64,000 nt of DNA, taken from positions 1-64,000 of the forward strand of contig JANXVY010000071.1 of NCBI GenBank assembly GCA_025351425.1, read 5' to 3'. The stretch is from Hyphomicrobium sp. (lineage in GTDB: Bacteria; Pseudomonadota; Alphaproteobacteria; Rhizobiales; Hyphomicrobiaceae). The notes beneath the pieces were generated by a model. That model was given only the letters and a program-made list of their open reading frames with translations, ran no database searches and was not told the DNA's origin. The stretch's first letter is position 1, and every line of letters starts with the position of its first letter. This document shows, one piece after another, positions 33,511 through 42,952 of the stretch. Position numbers and translations under genes: made by a program.

Positions 33511-33540
33511 CGTGTCCAACGTCAGCGCAACGTTGCGGGA

Positions 33541-33788
33541 GTGCTTCTGAGGAAAAGTGTGCAGCGGTTTTCCTCAAAAAGAAGCACGACCAAGCAAAGA
33601 AAGTGCTTCTGAGGAAAAGCGTGCAGCGGATTTCCTCAAAAAGAAGCACGACCAAGCAAAGAAAGTGCTTCTGAGGAAAAGTGTGCAGTGGTTTTCCTCA
33701 AAAAGAAGCACGACCAAGCAAAGAAAGTGCTTCTGAGGAAAAGTGTGCAGCGGTTTTCCTCAAAAAGAAGCACGACCAAACAAGGACT
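33541..33788 (+). repeat. Four tandem 62 bp hairpin repeats
   Basis: Copies begin at 33541, 33603, 33665 and 33727 with an exact 62 bp period and few substitutions. Each can fold: GTGCTTCT-GAGGAAAA pairs with TTTTCCTC and, across a four-A bulge, AGAAGCAC. The fourth copy is truncated. A fragment of the 50.6 kb repeat family (GCGGAAAATGCTCTAG) follows at about 33817. It matches the dispersed palindromic repeats seen in Hyphomicrobiales; no coding content. Confidence 0.85.
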
Positions 33789-33827
33789 TAGAGTCTTGCC
33801 GTAAGTCTATTTGAAGCGGAAAATGCT

Positions 33828-33907
33828 CTAGCAGCGTCCGCGGCTACCAGAGGTCGCGCCAGATGGGCTAGCAGCGTCCGCGGCTACCAGAGGTCGCGCC
33901 AGATGGG
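33828..33907. repeat. 40 bp tandem duplication covering the 3' end of the next gene
   Basis: Copies at 33828-33867 and 33868-33907 are virtually identical and start CTAGCAGCGTCC. The right copy holds the last eight codons and stop (33884-33886) of the minus-strand exported protein; the left copy is a non-coding duplicate downstream of that stop. Confidence 0.85.
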
Positions 33908-34597
33908 GTAGACGCCGATGACGAGCTTGGTGCCTTTGAGTTCGCGCGTTGAAGCGTTGAGGTACGTCAGGCCGAACTTGGCCTGGAAGGTCTTGGTGAC
34001 CTGCGCTTGGACAGTCGCCTCGAGCGCCTTGGGGTTATCCTTGTTGAAGTTGACCGTGTAGGTCACGTCGCCGATGGCATAACGCTGATTTTGAAACAGC
34101 CCCGCCTTGCCGCCGTTGTAGTCGCGCATGCGATAGCGGGGGTTGCGGACTTCTTCGGCGCAACCGGGGCGGTTCAGGATTTCCTTGCGCAGCTGGCGGA
34201 GGTCTTCGGCTGAGTATTCGTAAACGGTCACGTTGTCGACGGTCATCGTCACGCTGTCGACGAAGTTGCCTTTGAAGGCGGCGTTGAGCGTCGTCGAGAC
34301 GGTCGCACCGGCGTCGAACTGCCAGCCGGAGGTGGTGCCAAGGCCTGTCTGTTGGACGCCAGCCTTGAGTATGTTCTCGTTATTCTCGATGTCGACTTTG
34401 TTTTTGCAGACCATTTCGAGGCGCAACACGCCCTTGTAGGTCCAACCCATAATGAGCGAGCCAGGCGTGAAATAGGAGGCCGCCGGCGAAACCCGGTAGA
34501 CGGTGTATTCGTTGAGGACGACCTCAGCGGCCTTGTCCTGGGCGTGTGCGCCCGTCGACAGGAATACCAACGCCGTGAAAGTAGCCCAAAACCGCAT
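33884..34597 (-). CDS. Exported protein of unknown function
   Basis: A 237 aa protein starting with a signal peptide (MRFWATFTALVFLSTGAHAQ, cleavage after AHA). The mature part is beta-rich, with a repeated polar pattern and several aromatic strands; one cysteine pair (about Cys64 and Cys145) may form a disulfide. I recognise no family. ATG 34597 is chosen for the signal peptide; a longer in-frame start at 34699 lacks it. Its 3' end is part of a 40 bp tandem duplication. It seems monocistronic. Confidence 0.65.
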   Translation of the reverse strand: MRFWATFTALVFLSTGAHAQDKAAEVVLNEYTVYRVSPAASYFTPGSLIMGWTYKGVLRLEMVCKNKVDIENNENILKAGVQQTGLGTTSGWQFDAGATVSTTLNAAFKGNFVDSVTMTVDNVTVYEYSAEDLRQLRKEILNRPGCAEEVRNPRYRMRDYNGGKAGLFQNQRYAIGDVTYTVNFNKDNPKALEATVQAQVTKTFQAKFGLTYLNASTRELKGTKLVIGVYPIWRDLW

Positions 34598-34722
34598 CAC
34601 ATCACCCAACTCACCCGACTGAAATATGGCGCTAAAGGAAGCTTTGAAGGTTCCCGCGTCAACCGGGTCGCAGCGTTCGGCGGCACGAGTGTTGGGCAAA
34701 TGTCACAGTGGGATGTGCGGTT

Positions 34723-35604
34723 CTACCGGCTGGCCAGCCAGACCCCCGAGAGGATAAGGGCAAAACCGGCGATGTGGAAAGCATGGAGGGGTTCGCCCAG
34801 CGTGAAATAGGCCAGGATCGCCGAGATCGGTGGAATGAGATGCAGCGTGACGCCCGCGCGCACGGGTCCCAAGTCTTCGACACCACGGGTCCAGCAGGCA
34901 TAGGCGACAATGCTGGGAAAGACCGCGACGTAGGCCAACACCGCGAGCGTGAAAAGATCGAGATTGAGCGTCAGTCCCGAAAGTTGTTCGGCCAGAAAGA
35001 ACGGAAACGTCGCCAGCGTGGATATGGCGGCCAGCATGTACATGAACGTGAGCCAGTGCAGTTTGGGGCGCCAGCGCAGGCAGCAGGAGTAAAGTGCGAA
35101 CAGAGCCATGTTTGCGAGGATGATCAGATCGCCCCAATTGAACTTGAGCTGAGCGATGCGGCCTACGTCGGCCTGGGTCACGATCACCAGCACGCCCAAC
35201 AACGAAACACCGATACCCACCATCTGCCGGCCCGTCAGACGGTCGCCGAACAACGCGCCGCCCACTGCCGAAATCGCGACCGGCCCCAGCGAGTTGAGCA
35301 ACGAGACGTTCAGCGCACTCGTATATTGCAGGCCGATATATTGAATGACGCCAAACATCGCCCCGCCCGTGACCGCCAGGAACGTGAGCGTGCGCCAGTG
35401 GCTCCTGATCTGCGGCCAGTCAACTCTCACGTGCGCGCGGGCGAACGGCCACAGCAACAGCGCAGGGATGCCCCAGCGGAATAGCGAAATCGCGAACGGA
35501 GGGACGTGTCCCGCAGCCGCGCGCCCCAGCACGTGGTTGCCCGACCAGCACGCCATCGCCAACGCGAGCAACAGGTAGGGCGTAAGCGTGCCGGAGGATT
35601 TCAT
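34723..35604 (-). CDS. EamA/DMT-superfamily transporter
   Basis: A 293 aa protein with ten hydrophobic helices arranged as two EamA repeats (about residues 10-135 and 150-290). Typical RhaT/EamA features are MACWSGNHVLGR in helix 1, the ALNVSLLNSLGPVAISAVGG segment and LGEPLHAFHIAG near the end. These export or import small metabolites; the substrate is unknown. It has no obvious operon partner: a strong palindrome separates it from valS downstream of that gene. Confidence 0.85.
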   Translation of the reverse strand: MKSSGTLTPYLLLALAMACWSGNHVLGRAAAGHVPPFAISLFRWGIPALLLWPFARAHVRVDWPQIRSHWRTLTFLAVTGGAMFGVIQYIGLQYTSALNVSLLNSLGPVAISAVGGALFGDRLTGRQMVGIGVSLLGVLVIVTQADVGRIAQLKFNWGDLIILANMALFALYSCCLRWRPKLHWLTFMYMLAAISTLATFPFFLAEQLSGLTLNLDLFTLAVLAYVAVFPSIVAYACWTRGVEDLGPVRAGVTLHLIPPISAILAYFTLGEPLHAFHIAGFALILSGVWLASR

Positions 35605-35655
35605 GGATGGACCGGCCCTCGTCGCTCGCTTCGCTCAGCGGACGCCGTCCGCGCC

Positions 35656-35683
35656 AGCTTGGGGGAATATGTTCCCCCAAGCT
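35656..35683. other. Perfect 12 bp inverted repeat between valS and the DMT transporter
   Basis: Arms AGCTTGGGGGAA / TTCCCCCAAGCT with loop TATG lie 85 bp past the valS stop. There is no T-tract on either strand. It could terminate or protect the valS message; a smaller GGGGC-GATA-GCCCC hairpin lies at 35738-35751. Confidence 0.7.
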
Positions 35684-35767
35684 CCCTCCCCTTTTGATAG
35701 CTAAGGAAACTGAGGGTTCGGGAGCAGCCCTCCAGGATGGGGCGATAGCCCCTCGCGCGCAGCGCCC

Positions 35768-38425
35768 TCATCCCAGCCGTTTCATGGCGGCTGAGAGGCG
35801 TTTGACCTGGCCGGCGAGTTCGGCCTTGCGCGCCTCGGCTTCCTCGATGGCTTCGGGCTTGGCACGGCTCATGAAGTTCGGGTTTTCGAGTTTGGCATTC
35901 ATCTTGGCGATGTCGCTCTCGGCGGCCGAGATTTCCTTTTCGAGCCGCTTTTTCTCGGCTGCCATGTCGATCAGGCCTTCGAGCGGAATGGCGGCCGTGG
36001 TCTCGCCCACGACGAGCACAGCGGCGGCTTTGGGCGCGGTCTTGGCGAAGGCGATGCCGTCGAGGCGGGCCATGCGGGAGATGGTTTCCTCGTGACGCGT
36101 GGCAAAGGCGTGCACGTCCTTGCTGGCGCCGACGAGCACCAGCGGCACCTTGGATGCGGCCGGAATGTTCATTTCCTGGCGCACCGAGCGTATCTCGGAG
36201 ATGAGGGCTACGACGAAGCCGATTTCTTCGTCGATCTTCGGGTCGGCGAGCCCTTCGAGCACCGGCCACTGGGACAGGCACAACAGGTTTTCGCGGGCAA
36301 CGCCGTGCTCGACCATGTGCGTCCAGAGTTCCTCGGTGAGGAATGGCATGAACGGGTGCAGCAGTTTCAGGATCTGGTCGAGCACCCAGGCGACAGTGGC
36401 GCGGGTTTCCTGCTTCTCGCCCTCGTCTTCCGAGGCGAGCAGCGATTTAATCAGCTCCAGGTACCAGTCGCAGAAAATGCCCCAGGTGAATTCATAGACG
36501 GCGGTCGCCGCGTCGTTGGGGCGGTTGGCCTCTAAGGCTTCGGTCACGGCTTTGGCCGCGCGTTCGGTTTCGCCCGCGACCCAGCGGTTGATCGGCTCCT
36601 TGATGTTTGCAGGCTTGAAATCCTTGGCGCGGACGCACTCGTTCATTTCGGCAAAGCGGGCCGCATTCCACAGCTTGGTCGCGAAGTTGCGGTAGCCCTC
36701 GACGCGCTGGGTGGAGAGCTTGATGTCGCGCCCCTGCGTCGACAACGCGGCCATGGTGAAGCGCAGGGCGTCCGCCCCGTACTGATCGATGAGGCCCAAC
36801 GGGTCCATCACGTTGCCCTTGGATTTGCTCATCTTCTGGCCCTTGTCGTCGAGAACGAGGCCGTGGATGGCAACTTTCTTGAACGGCACATCGCCCATGA
36901 AGTGCAGCCCCATCATCATCATGCGGGCAACCCAGAAGAAGATGATGTCGCGACCAGTGACGAGCACCGACGTCGGGTAATACTTCTCGAGCTCCGGCGT
37001 TTTCTCGGGCCACCCCAGAGTGGAGAACGGCCACAACGCGGATGAGAACCACGTGTCGAGCACATCGGGATCGCGGTTGAGGGGGGTGTCCGTCTTGTAA
37101 TGGGCCTTGGCGGCGGCCTTGGCGTCCGCCTCGTTGCTCGCAACGAAGATTTCGCCGTCCGGGCCATACCACGCCGGGATCTGATGGCCCCACCAGAGCT
37201 GGCGCGAGATGCACCAGGGCTGGATGTTGTTCATCCACTCGAAGTAGGTCTTTTCCCAGTTCTTAGGGACAAACTCGGTGCGGCCGTCAGCAACCGCAGC
37301 GATGGCGGGCTTCGCAAGTTCGGCGGCGTTGCAATACCACTGCTCGGTCAGCCACGGCTCGATCGGCACGCCCGAGCGGTCGCCGTGGGGCACGGTGTGG
37401 AGATGATCCTCGATCTTCTCCAGCAGGCCGAGCGCCTCCAGGTCGGCAACGATGCGCTTTCTTGCTTCGAACCGTTCGAGCCCGCGGTAAGCCTCGGGCA
37501 CTTCGGCGTTCAGCTTGGCAAAGGCATCGAAAATGTTGATCTGCGCAAGGTTATGCCGCCGGCCGACTTCGAAGTCGTTGAAGTCGTGTGCGGGCGTGAT
37601 CTTGACCGCGCCCGACCCCTTTTCGGGATCGGAATAGGTGTCGCCGATGATCGGGATTTCGCGCCCCACCAGCGGCAGCACCACCATCTTACCGATCAGC
37701 GCCTTGTAGCGTTCGTCGTCGGGGTGGACCGCAACCGCCGTATCGCCCAGCATCGTTTCGGGCCGCGTGGTCGCGACCGTGATGAAGTGTGCCGGATCGT
37801 CCTTCAAGGGATACTTGAAGTGCCAAAGATGGCCCTTGACCTCGGTCGGGATCACCTCGAGGTCGGAGATGGCGGTCTGGAACTTCGGGTCCCAGTTGAC
37901 GAGGCGCTTGTCCTTGTAGATCAGCCCCTTGCCATGCAACTCGACGAACACCTTCGTCACGGCGATCGACAAACCCTCGTCCATCGTGAAACGCTCGCGG
38001 CTCCAGTCGCAGGAAGCCCCCATGCGCTTCAGCTGGTTGACGATCTGGCCGCCGCTTTCGGCTTTCCAGGTCCAGACCTTTTCGAGGAATTTCTCCCGGC
38101 CCAACTCGCGGCGGCCGGGCTCTTTGTTCTTGGCCAGTTCACGCTCGACGACCATCTGGGTTGCGATGCCGGCGTGGTCGGTGCCGGGCTGCCAGAGGAC
38201 GTCTCGGCCACGCATGCGCTCGAAGCGGACCAGCACGTCCTGCTGGGTGTTGTTGAGCGCATGGCCCATGTGCAGCGAGCCGGTGACGTTGGGCGGCGGA
38301 ATGACAATGCAATAGGGCTGGTTGCCAGCCCCCGTGCGCGGGCCGCACTTGAACGCGTTGGCCTTGTCCCATTCGGCGGCGATGCGCGGCTCGATAGCGG
38401 CCGGTTGGAACGTCTTTTCAAGCAT
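35768..38425 (-). CDS. valS: Valyl-tRNA synthetase
   Basis: An 885 aa class I aminoacyl-tRNA synthetase charging tRNA-Val. The HIGH motif is PNVTGSLHMGHAL (about residues 45-57) and the KMSKS motif KMSKSKGNVMDPLG (about 530). The editing domain, anticodon-binding domain and a C-terminal coiled-coil (AEKKRLEKEISAAESDIAKMNAKLEN) typical of ValS are present. Start ATG 38425 fits the family N-terminus (LEKTFQPAAIEPRIAAEW); an extension to 38542 is less likely. It follows popZ in the same direction, an arrangement conserved in alphaproteobacteria. Confidence 0.97.
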   Translation of the reverse strand: MLEKTFQPAAIEPRIAAEWDKANAFKCGPRTGAGNQPYCIVIPPPNVTGSLHMGHALNNTQQDVLVRFERMRGRDVLWQPGTDHAGIATQMVVERELAKNKEPGRRELGREKFLEKVWTWKAESGGQIVNQLKRMGASCDWSRERFTMDEGLSIAVTKVFVELHGKGLIYKDKRLVNWDPKFQTAISDLEVIPTEVKGHLWHFKYPLKDDPAHFITVATTRPETMLGDTAVAVHPDDERYKALIGKMVVLPLVGREIPIIGDTYSDPEKGSGAVKITPAHDFNDFEVGRRHNLAQINIFDAFAKLNAEVPEAYRGLERFEARKRIVADLEALGLLEKIEDHLHTVPHGDRSGVPIEPWLTEQWYCNAAELAKPAIAAVADGRTEFVPKNWEKTYFEWMNNIQPWCISRQLWWGHQIPAWYGPDGEIFVASNEADAKAAAKAHYKTDTPLNRDPDVLDTWFSSALWPFSTLGWPEKTPELEKYYPTSVLVTGRDIIFFWVARMMMMGLHFMGDVPFKKVAIHGLVLDDKGQKMSKSKGNVMDPLGLIDQYGADALRFTMAALSTQGRDIKLSTQRVEGYRNFATKLWNAARFAEMNECVRAKDFKPANIKEPINRWVAGETERAAKAVTEALEANRPNDAATAVYEFTWGIFCDWYLELIKSLLASEDEGEKQETRATVAWVLDQILKLLHPFMPFLTEELWTHMVEHGVARENLLCLSQWPVLEGLADPKIDEEIGFVVALISEIRSVRQEMNIPAASKVPLVLVGASKDVHAFATRHEETISRMARLDGIAFAKTAPKAAAVLVVGETTAAIPLEGLIDMAAEKKRLEKEISAAESDIAKMNAKLENPNFMSRAKPEAIEEAEARKAELAGQVKRLSAAMKRLG

Positions 38426-38590
38426 GGGATGATCGATCGATTTCTTTAAAGGATAAGAAGGGCGGTAGGTTTCGCGCTTTGACGCCAAAATGGCAAGCGT
38501 GCTGGCGCAACTGAACCCGAGGCTGGAAATGAAGAAGGGCACCCGTGGCGCCCTTCCGTATCAAGCCGATGACCGGTGTTCCCGCATCGT

Positions 38591-40141
38591 TCAGTGTTCG
38601 CCGTCCGTTTTGGTCGGAATGAGCGGCACCTGTGCCATCTCGATGCGCAGCGCTTTTTCCACGATGCGCGGCATGTTCTCGTCGAGCCAGTGGCGCAGCA
38701 TCGGACGGAGCAATTCGGCCGCCGTATCGTCAAGCGTGCGCATCGGCATCGGCGTCAGGGCGACGCCACCGACGAAGCTATCGGGCGAGGTGAAGACGGA
38801 CACCGAGGCGGCATCCTTGGAAAGCGCTGCAGCGGGTGCTGCAACCGGAGTTTCCAAGTCAACGTCCGTGGCCGAGACTGGTCCATCGACCGTGGCAGAT
38901 GGCTGCGTGACCTCGACGGCCATGGCTATGATCTCGGGGGCAGGCGCTGCAACCGACGGGCTGGCAAGCCGGGCAGCAAGGGCTTCGAGCGCCGAAGTGA
39001 CAGCGTCGTTGGTGGGCGTGGGCTCTTGAAACGGGGGGTCAAGGCGTTGCGAGGCCGTATCCAGGCCGATCGCCATCGCAGCGACTGTGGGTGCGGGCAC
39101 CCAAGCCGGTGTAGGTGCGGCTTCGGCAATGGGGCCCGGGGCATCCGTTTGTGCCAAAGCCGGTTCGGGCAGCAGGGTCGCGGATACGTTGGGCTCGGCC
39201 GCCTCGAACATTTCCACCGCAGGGATCGTCGGTGGGGTTTCCGAGGTAATGACGTGCGCTGCGGGCGGGAGATCGAAGCCCGCTAAAGGTGCGGCTTCGG
39301 CGGCGGTACGGGCGTCGCGTGCGGGCATTGCGGCGAGAACCACCGGCTCCGACAACCGCTCAGACGGCCGCTCCAACGGGTCTTCAGCCGGCTGGGGCTG
39401 CCAAGCAGTCGTGGTTGCGGGAGCTTCGGTTAGGGCCTGCGCGGTCACGACAGGCGGCGAGCTTTCGTGTTCGGCCGCTCGACCCGTTGGTCCGTATGAG
39501 GGAGATTTCGCGTAAGGCGCCGGGCCATTGAATTCGGCCGTGCGTGGCGGCGGCGTGGGCGCGGGGGCGAGCACTGCTGCCGGGGATGGCATGGCGGCTA
39601 TGACAATGGGCTTGGAGCGGGGTTGGCCCGGTTCGATCGACGATGCCGAGTGGAACGGATCGGGTCCAGCTGCCGGGCGCGCAAGGGCGGGGCCGGGCGC
39701 TTCAAAGGGATCGCCCTTTGTAGGGGAGGCCGGGCGGCTCATCATCGGTGTCTGCAAAGACGGGAGCGGGCGCGCCGGTTGTGTGGGGAGCGTCCTCGGC
39801 GTAGCAGCGCCGCCGTTAGGTAACACGGGGTCGGCGAGCAGATCATCCAAGTCGTCGTCGGTGGATAATTTCGCCAGGGACATGCGCGGCTTCAAGGGCA
39901 ACGCTGGGTCCTGTCCGAAGGCGTCGTTCAGGCGGGCCGACAATTTCGACGGCGGGGCCGCTGGTTGGGCCGCGAGTGCGGGCTGATCCCGCGCAACGGA
40001 TTCCCGGATCGGCATGGTGAGCTTTGGCAGCGGCCGAGTTTCCGGGGTCAACTCGCGCGAAGGCTCGTCGGCGATGATCTTGCGGATGGACGCAAGTATC
40101 TCTTCCATGCTCGGCTCGTCGGCCGTTTCACGTCGATTCAT
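38591..40141 (-). CDS. popZ: Polar organizing protein PopZ (DUF2497)
   Basis: A 516 aa PopZ-type protein. The N-terminal helix DEPSMEEILASIRKIIADE (about residues 8-26) and the C-terminal helices from LTPMPMRTLDDTAAELLRPMLRHWLD to the end are the two conserved parts. Between them lies a long, disordered stretch rich in Pro, Ala and acidic residues (about 60-430). PopZ makes polar condensates that anchor centromeres and signalling proteins. The linker is longer than in Caulobacter PopZ. The ATG has AGGG upstream. It sits directly upstream of valS, 166 bp, as is usual in alphaproteobacteria. Confidence 0.9.
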   Translation of the reverse strand: MNRRETADEPSMEEILASIRKIIADEPSRELTPETRPLPKLTMPIRESVARDQPALAAQPAAPPSKLSARLNDAFGQDPALPLKPRMSLAKLSTDDDLDDLLADPVLPNGGAATPRTLPTQPARPLPSLQTPMMSRPASPTKGDPFEAPGPALARPAAGPDPFHSASSIEPGQPRSKPIVIAAMPSPAAVLAPAPTPPPRTAEFNGPAPYAKSPSYGPTGRAAEHESSPPVVTAQALTEAPATTTAWQPQPAEDPLERPSERLSEPVVLAAMPARDARTAAEAAPLAGFDLPPAAHVITSETPPTIPAVEMFEAAEPNVSATLLPEPALAQTDAPGPIAEAAPTPAWVPAPTVAAMAIGLDTASQRLDPPFQEPTPTNDAVTSALEALAARLASPSVAAPAPEIIAMAVEVTQPSATVDGPVSATDVDLETPVAAPAAALSKDAASVSVFTSPDSFVGGVALTPMPMRTLDDTAAELLRPMLRHWLDENMPRIVEKALRIEMAQVPLIPTKTDGEH

Positions 40142-40360
40142 TTTCGGCCCTTGCTCAATGGCGCCCGCGGATGTGCGTGTGAGTTCGCGATAGGATCATA
40201 ACCTGGATGATCCGGTGCGCTCAAACACAACATCTAACCACGATATACCCGCATCCGGGGCGAGTATGTGGCAGCGCACGCCTCCGCGAAGCACTGCGCA
40301 CCTTTTTCTGCCGATACTAAGGCCGCGTCCGATAAGTCCCATCAATCCCGCGGCTCGGCG

Positions 40361-41866
40361 TTATTTCATCGAGTCGTGCTGCTCGCCGACCGTACGCCAC
40401 GTGTCCAGGCGCTCGTGGCGGCCATCAGCATGAGTGATATCGAGGCCCCACCATTTGCGGCGGACTTCAAAATAATGCTCTTGCACATCGTAGACTTGAC
40501 CGGACGCAGCCAACTCCTGGACGTTGAGCCGGCCGATCGCCTGGATAACGGTATAATCGTTGACGACGACGTTGTGACGGGTGGTGACAAAATTGACCTG
40601 GGCGTTCAAATAGGCCTGTTCGGCATTGAGAACGTCGAGCTTAGTGCGCTGGCCGACTTTTTCTTCCTCGCGCACCCCGGTCAATGCCACGCGGTTGGCT
40701 TCCACCGCAGCCTGGTCTGAGGCCAACTGGGCACGGGCAGCCTTATGCTGCGACCATGCGGAAACGACGGCAGCCTGAGCTTCGGTCCGCGCCCGCTGAA
40801 TTTCCTGAATGGCGGCGAGCTGGGTATGCTTGGCGGCGCGCACCCGCGAATAAACGATGCCCTGCTCATAGATAGGCACGGTCAACTGACCGGTGACGGT
40901 GGTCGTGCGCGTCTCGCTCGGGTTGTTGCCGCCGATGCCGAGGGTGTTTGCCAGTGCAGAGCCCCCGCCGTTCTTTGTGTCGGGGTAGCTGTCGGTAAAG
41001 CTGCCCTGAACGCTGACAGTCGGCAGCAATTCACCGCGAATAAGATCGATGTTGAAGCGGGCACTCTGCTCGTTGTACAGCGCCGCAACGACCGCTGGAG
41101 CCTCCTGTGTGCCGATGGCGACCGCGGCGTCCAGGGTAGGCGGCAAAACCTTACCGAGCGGTTTGGCTTCGACAAGGCTGGACGGCGGGTGCCCGATAAA
41201 ACGCTCGTAGGTGGCGCGGCTGGACTTCAAGTTGGCCCGAGCAAGCTCGATGGCCGACACGGCAGCGGCGAGGCTGGCTTCGGCCTGCGCCACGTCGGTG
41301 CGTGTAACTTCGCCCACCTTGAACTGGTCCTGCGTGGAGCGCAGCGTATCGGCAAGTACTTTTTGGTTGTTCTCGCGTAGTTTCAGGATCGCCTGATCGC
41401 GAACAACATCCATAAAGGCCGTAATGGCGCCGATGAGAACGGTCTGTTCGGTATTGCGCAAAGTTTCTCGACCGGCGCGAACCTGGGCTTCGGCGACGTT
41501 GATGCCGTTGATGGTTCGGAATCCGCGAAACAACGGCTGCGAAAACGTCACGCCCAAGCTCTTGGGGTGGTTTGTGCCGTTGTTGTTCTGCGAAGGGCTG
41601 GATTGTTGGAATTGATAGCCGGTCTGGGCGTTGCCGGTGATGGTCGGGCGGAACTGTCCTTCAGCCTGGGACACGCCCTCGTCGGTGGCGCGCAAGCGGG
41701 CGCGCTCAGCGTCGAGCTGGGCGTTGGTGGCGTAGGTCGAGGCGAGCGCGTCCATCAGTGTTTCAGCTGACAGGGAAGCCGGTGCAACAAGGCTCCCCAC
41801 TGCAACACCCAGAGCAAGGACAGATGCCTGGGCGCGCTTCAACCCGTGTAACCGGAAGGTGGGCAT
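40361..41866 (-). CDS. tolC: TolC-family outer-membrane efflux protein
   Basis: A 501 aa outer-membrane channel. A signal peptide ends near ASLSAET (about residue 34). Two OEP repeats of long helices and strands follow, with IRGELLPTVSVQGSF and the EEKVGQRTKLDVLNAEQAYLNAQV helix typical of the TolC family. It forms the outer component of type I secretion or RND efflux. ATG 41866 is chosen over TTG 41887. It follows the Pcm-like methyltransferase gene by 264 bp; this pair is common in alphaproteobacteria. Confidence 0.92.
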   Translation of the reverse strand: MPTFRLHGLKRAQASVLALGVAVGSLVAPASLSAETLMDALASTYATNAQLDAERARLRATDEGVSQAEGQFRPTITGNAQTGYQFQQSSPSQNNNGTNHPKSLGVTFSQPLFRGFRTINGINVAEAQVRAGRETLRNTEQTVLIGAITAFMDVVRDQAILKLRENNQKVLADTLRSTQDQFKVGEVTRTDVAQAEASLAAAVSAIELARANLKSSRATYERFIGHPPSSLVEAKPLGKVLPPTLDAAVAIGTQEAPAVVAALYNEQSARFNIDLIRGELLPTVSVQGSFTDSYPDTKNGGGSALANTLGIGGNNPSETRTTTVTGQLTVPIYEQGIVYSRVRAAKHTQLAAIQEIQRARTEAQAAVVSAWSQHKAARAQLASDQAAVEANRVALTGVREEEKVGQRTKLDVLNAEQAYLNAQVNFVTTRHNVVVNDYTVIQAIGRLNVQELAASGQVYDVQEHYFEVRRKWWGLDITHADGRHERLDTWRTVGEQHDSMK

Positions 41867-42130
41867 GCTTCGATATTTCCTGCTCAAATAGCGTCGTTAG
41901 GATCCAGCGGAGGGATCGCGATACGTCTACCTGTTAGCCGATTCGGTTAACGACAATTTCTGAAGTTGAGTTTGGCACATCCCAACGTGGCAGTGCGTGT
42001 TCAAAAACCCACACTTTTGAATAACTGGGCGCAGGGCAAGACAGAATGCACAGTCAAGATCAACGCCCAGGGTTCGCTTCGCAACTGGCGGTATAAACGG
42101 ACAGTTGGGATAAAATCTGTTCGCGACGGC
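41867..42130. other. Intergenic stretch between pcm-like and tolC genes
   Basis: The 264 bp gap probably carries the tolC promoter. A TTTGGCAC near 41970 resembles a -24 element, but no GC follows at the right distance. No open frame here appears coding. Confidence 0.4.
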
Positions 42131-42802
42131 TCAGAATACAAAGCTAGGGCTGCGGTTGAAGCCGGGAAGCACCGGTAAGGTTGCTTCAAACAACGAGCGC
42201 TGGCCGTAATGTTCGCCAGTCCGCTGCCACAGACAAGCGCCGCCGACGGAAGCCTCCTGAAGAACGCCGACCATGCGGCCGCCCGGGGCCAGTTGCTTCA
42301 GCAGATTCATAGGCTGTCCGGCCACGGCGCCTTCGAGGAGAATGACGTCGAAGGGAGCGTGGGTGGGTGCGCCCTCGTTCAATGCGCCTATTGCCAGCGT
42401 CACCTTCTTTTCCGAGGCGAGGGCGGCCCTCGCTGCGTCGGCAAGGGCAAGGTCGCATTCTAAGGCAACCACGGACTGAGCGATTTGGGCCAGAATAGCT
42501 GCGCCATAGCCGCGTCCGGCGCCGACGACCAGGACCCGATCAGTCTCGTTGACGGCCGCGGCCTGCAAGAGCTTGGCAAGTGCGCGCGGGCTCATCAGGC
42601 TGCGTTCGTTGGCCGGGCGGGCGCCGCTTGCGACGAGTAGCGGGACCTGATTATCCATGTAGGCGATGGCGCTCAACTCGGCCGGGACGAAGCGCTCGCG
42701 GGGAATGGCCTGCATGGCGCGCAGAATGCGGCGGTCCGTTACGTCGCTCGGACGGATCTGGCTTTCGACCATGTTCGTGCGTTGCTGAGCGGTGTCGGTC
42801 AT
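42131..42802 (-). CDS. pcm: Protein-L-isoaspartate O-methyltransferase family protein
   Basis: A 223 aa PIMT-type methyltransferase. The N-terminal MVESQIRPSDVTDRRILRAM (about residues 11-30) is the usual PIMT start, then MSPRALAKLL and the SAM motif VLVVGAGRGYGAA (about 90-102; canonical members have GTGSGY). The aspartyl-repair activity needs check because the SAM loop reads GAGRGYG. It may repair damaged proteins or have another substrate. It lies upstream of tolC in the same direction, an arrangement found repeatedly in alphaproteobacteria. Confidence 0.88.
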   Translation of the reverse strand: MTDTAQQRTNMVESQIRPSDVTDRRILRAMQAIPRERFVPAELSAIAYMDNQVPLLVASGARPANERSLMSPRALAKLLQAAAVNETDRVLVVGAGRGYGAAILAQIAQSVVALECDLALADAARAALASEKKVTLAIGALNEGAPTHAPFDVILLEGAVAGQPMNLLKQLAPGGRMVGVLQEASVGGACLWQRTGEHYGQRSLFEATLPVLPGFNRSPSFVF

Positions 42803-42952
42803 CGCGGGTCCCTTGGCAGGTCCAGAACGTGGAGCGTCCGTCGCGGGCGCTGGTCACGGGTACGGTTAGCCATGTGAACGATCAAAGCCGCAGGGTCAAT
42901 CCCGTCAAAGTGCGGATGGCCCGTCAAAGTGCGCACGTGCTGGCAAAAACCG

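Noticed and set aside
33828-33907. Phage or transposon attachment site (direct repeat)
   Set aside because: The copies are directly adjacent with nothing inserted; simple tandem duplication explains them better.
35656-35683. Rho-independent terminator of valS
   Set aside because: The stem is perfect but no T-tract follows on either strand, so it was listed only as an inverted repeat.
37100-38449. 449-codon plus-strand frame opposite valS
   Set aside because: Antisense shadow of valyl-tRNA synthetase, which has all class I motifs.
41965-41990. TTTGGCACATCCCAACG as a sigma-54 element before tolC
   Set aside because: No GC at the right spacing, and it points away from tolC.
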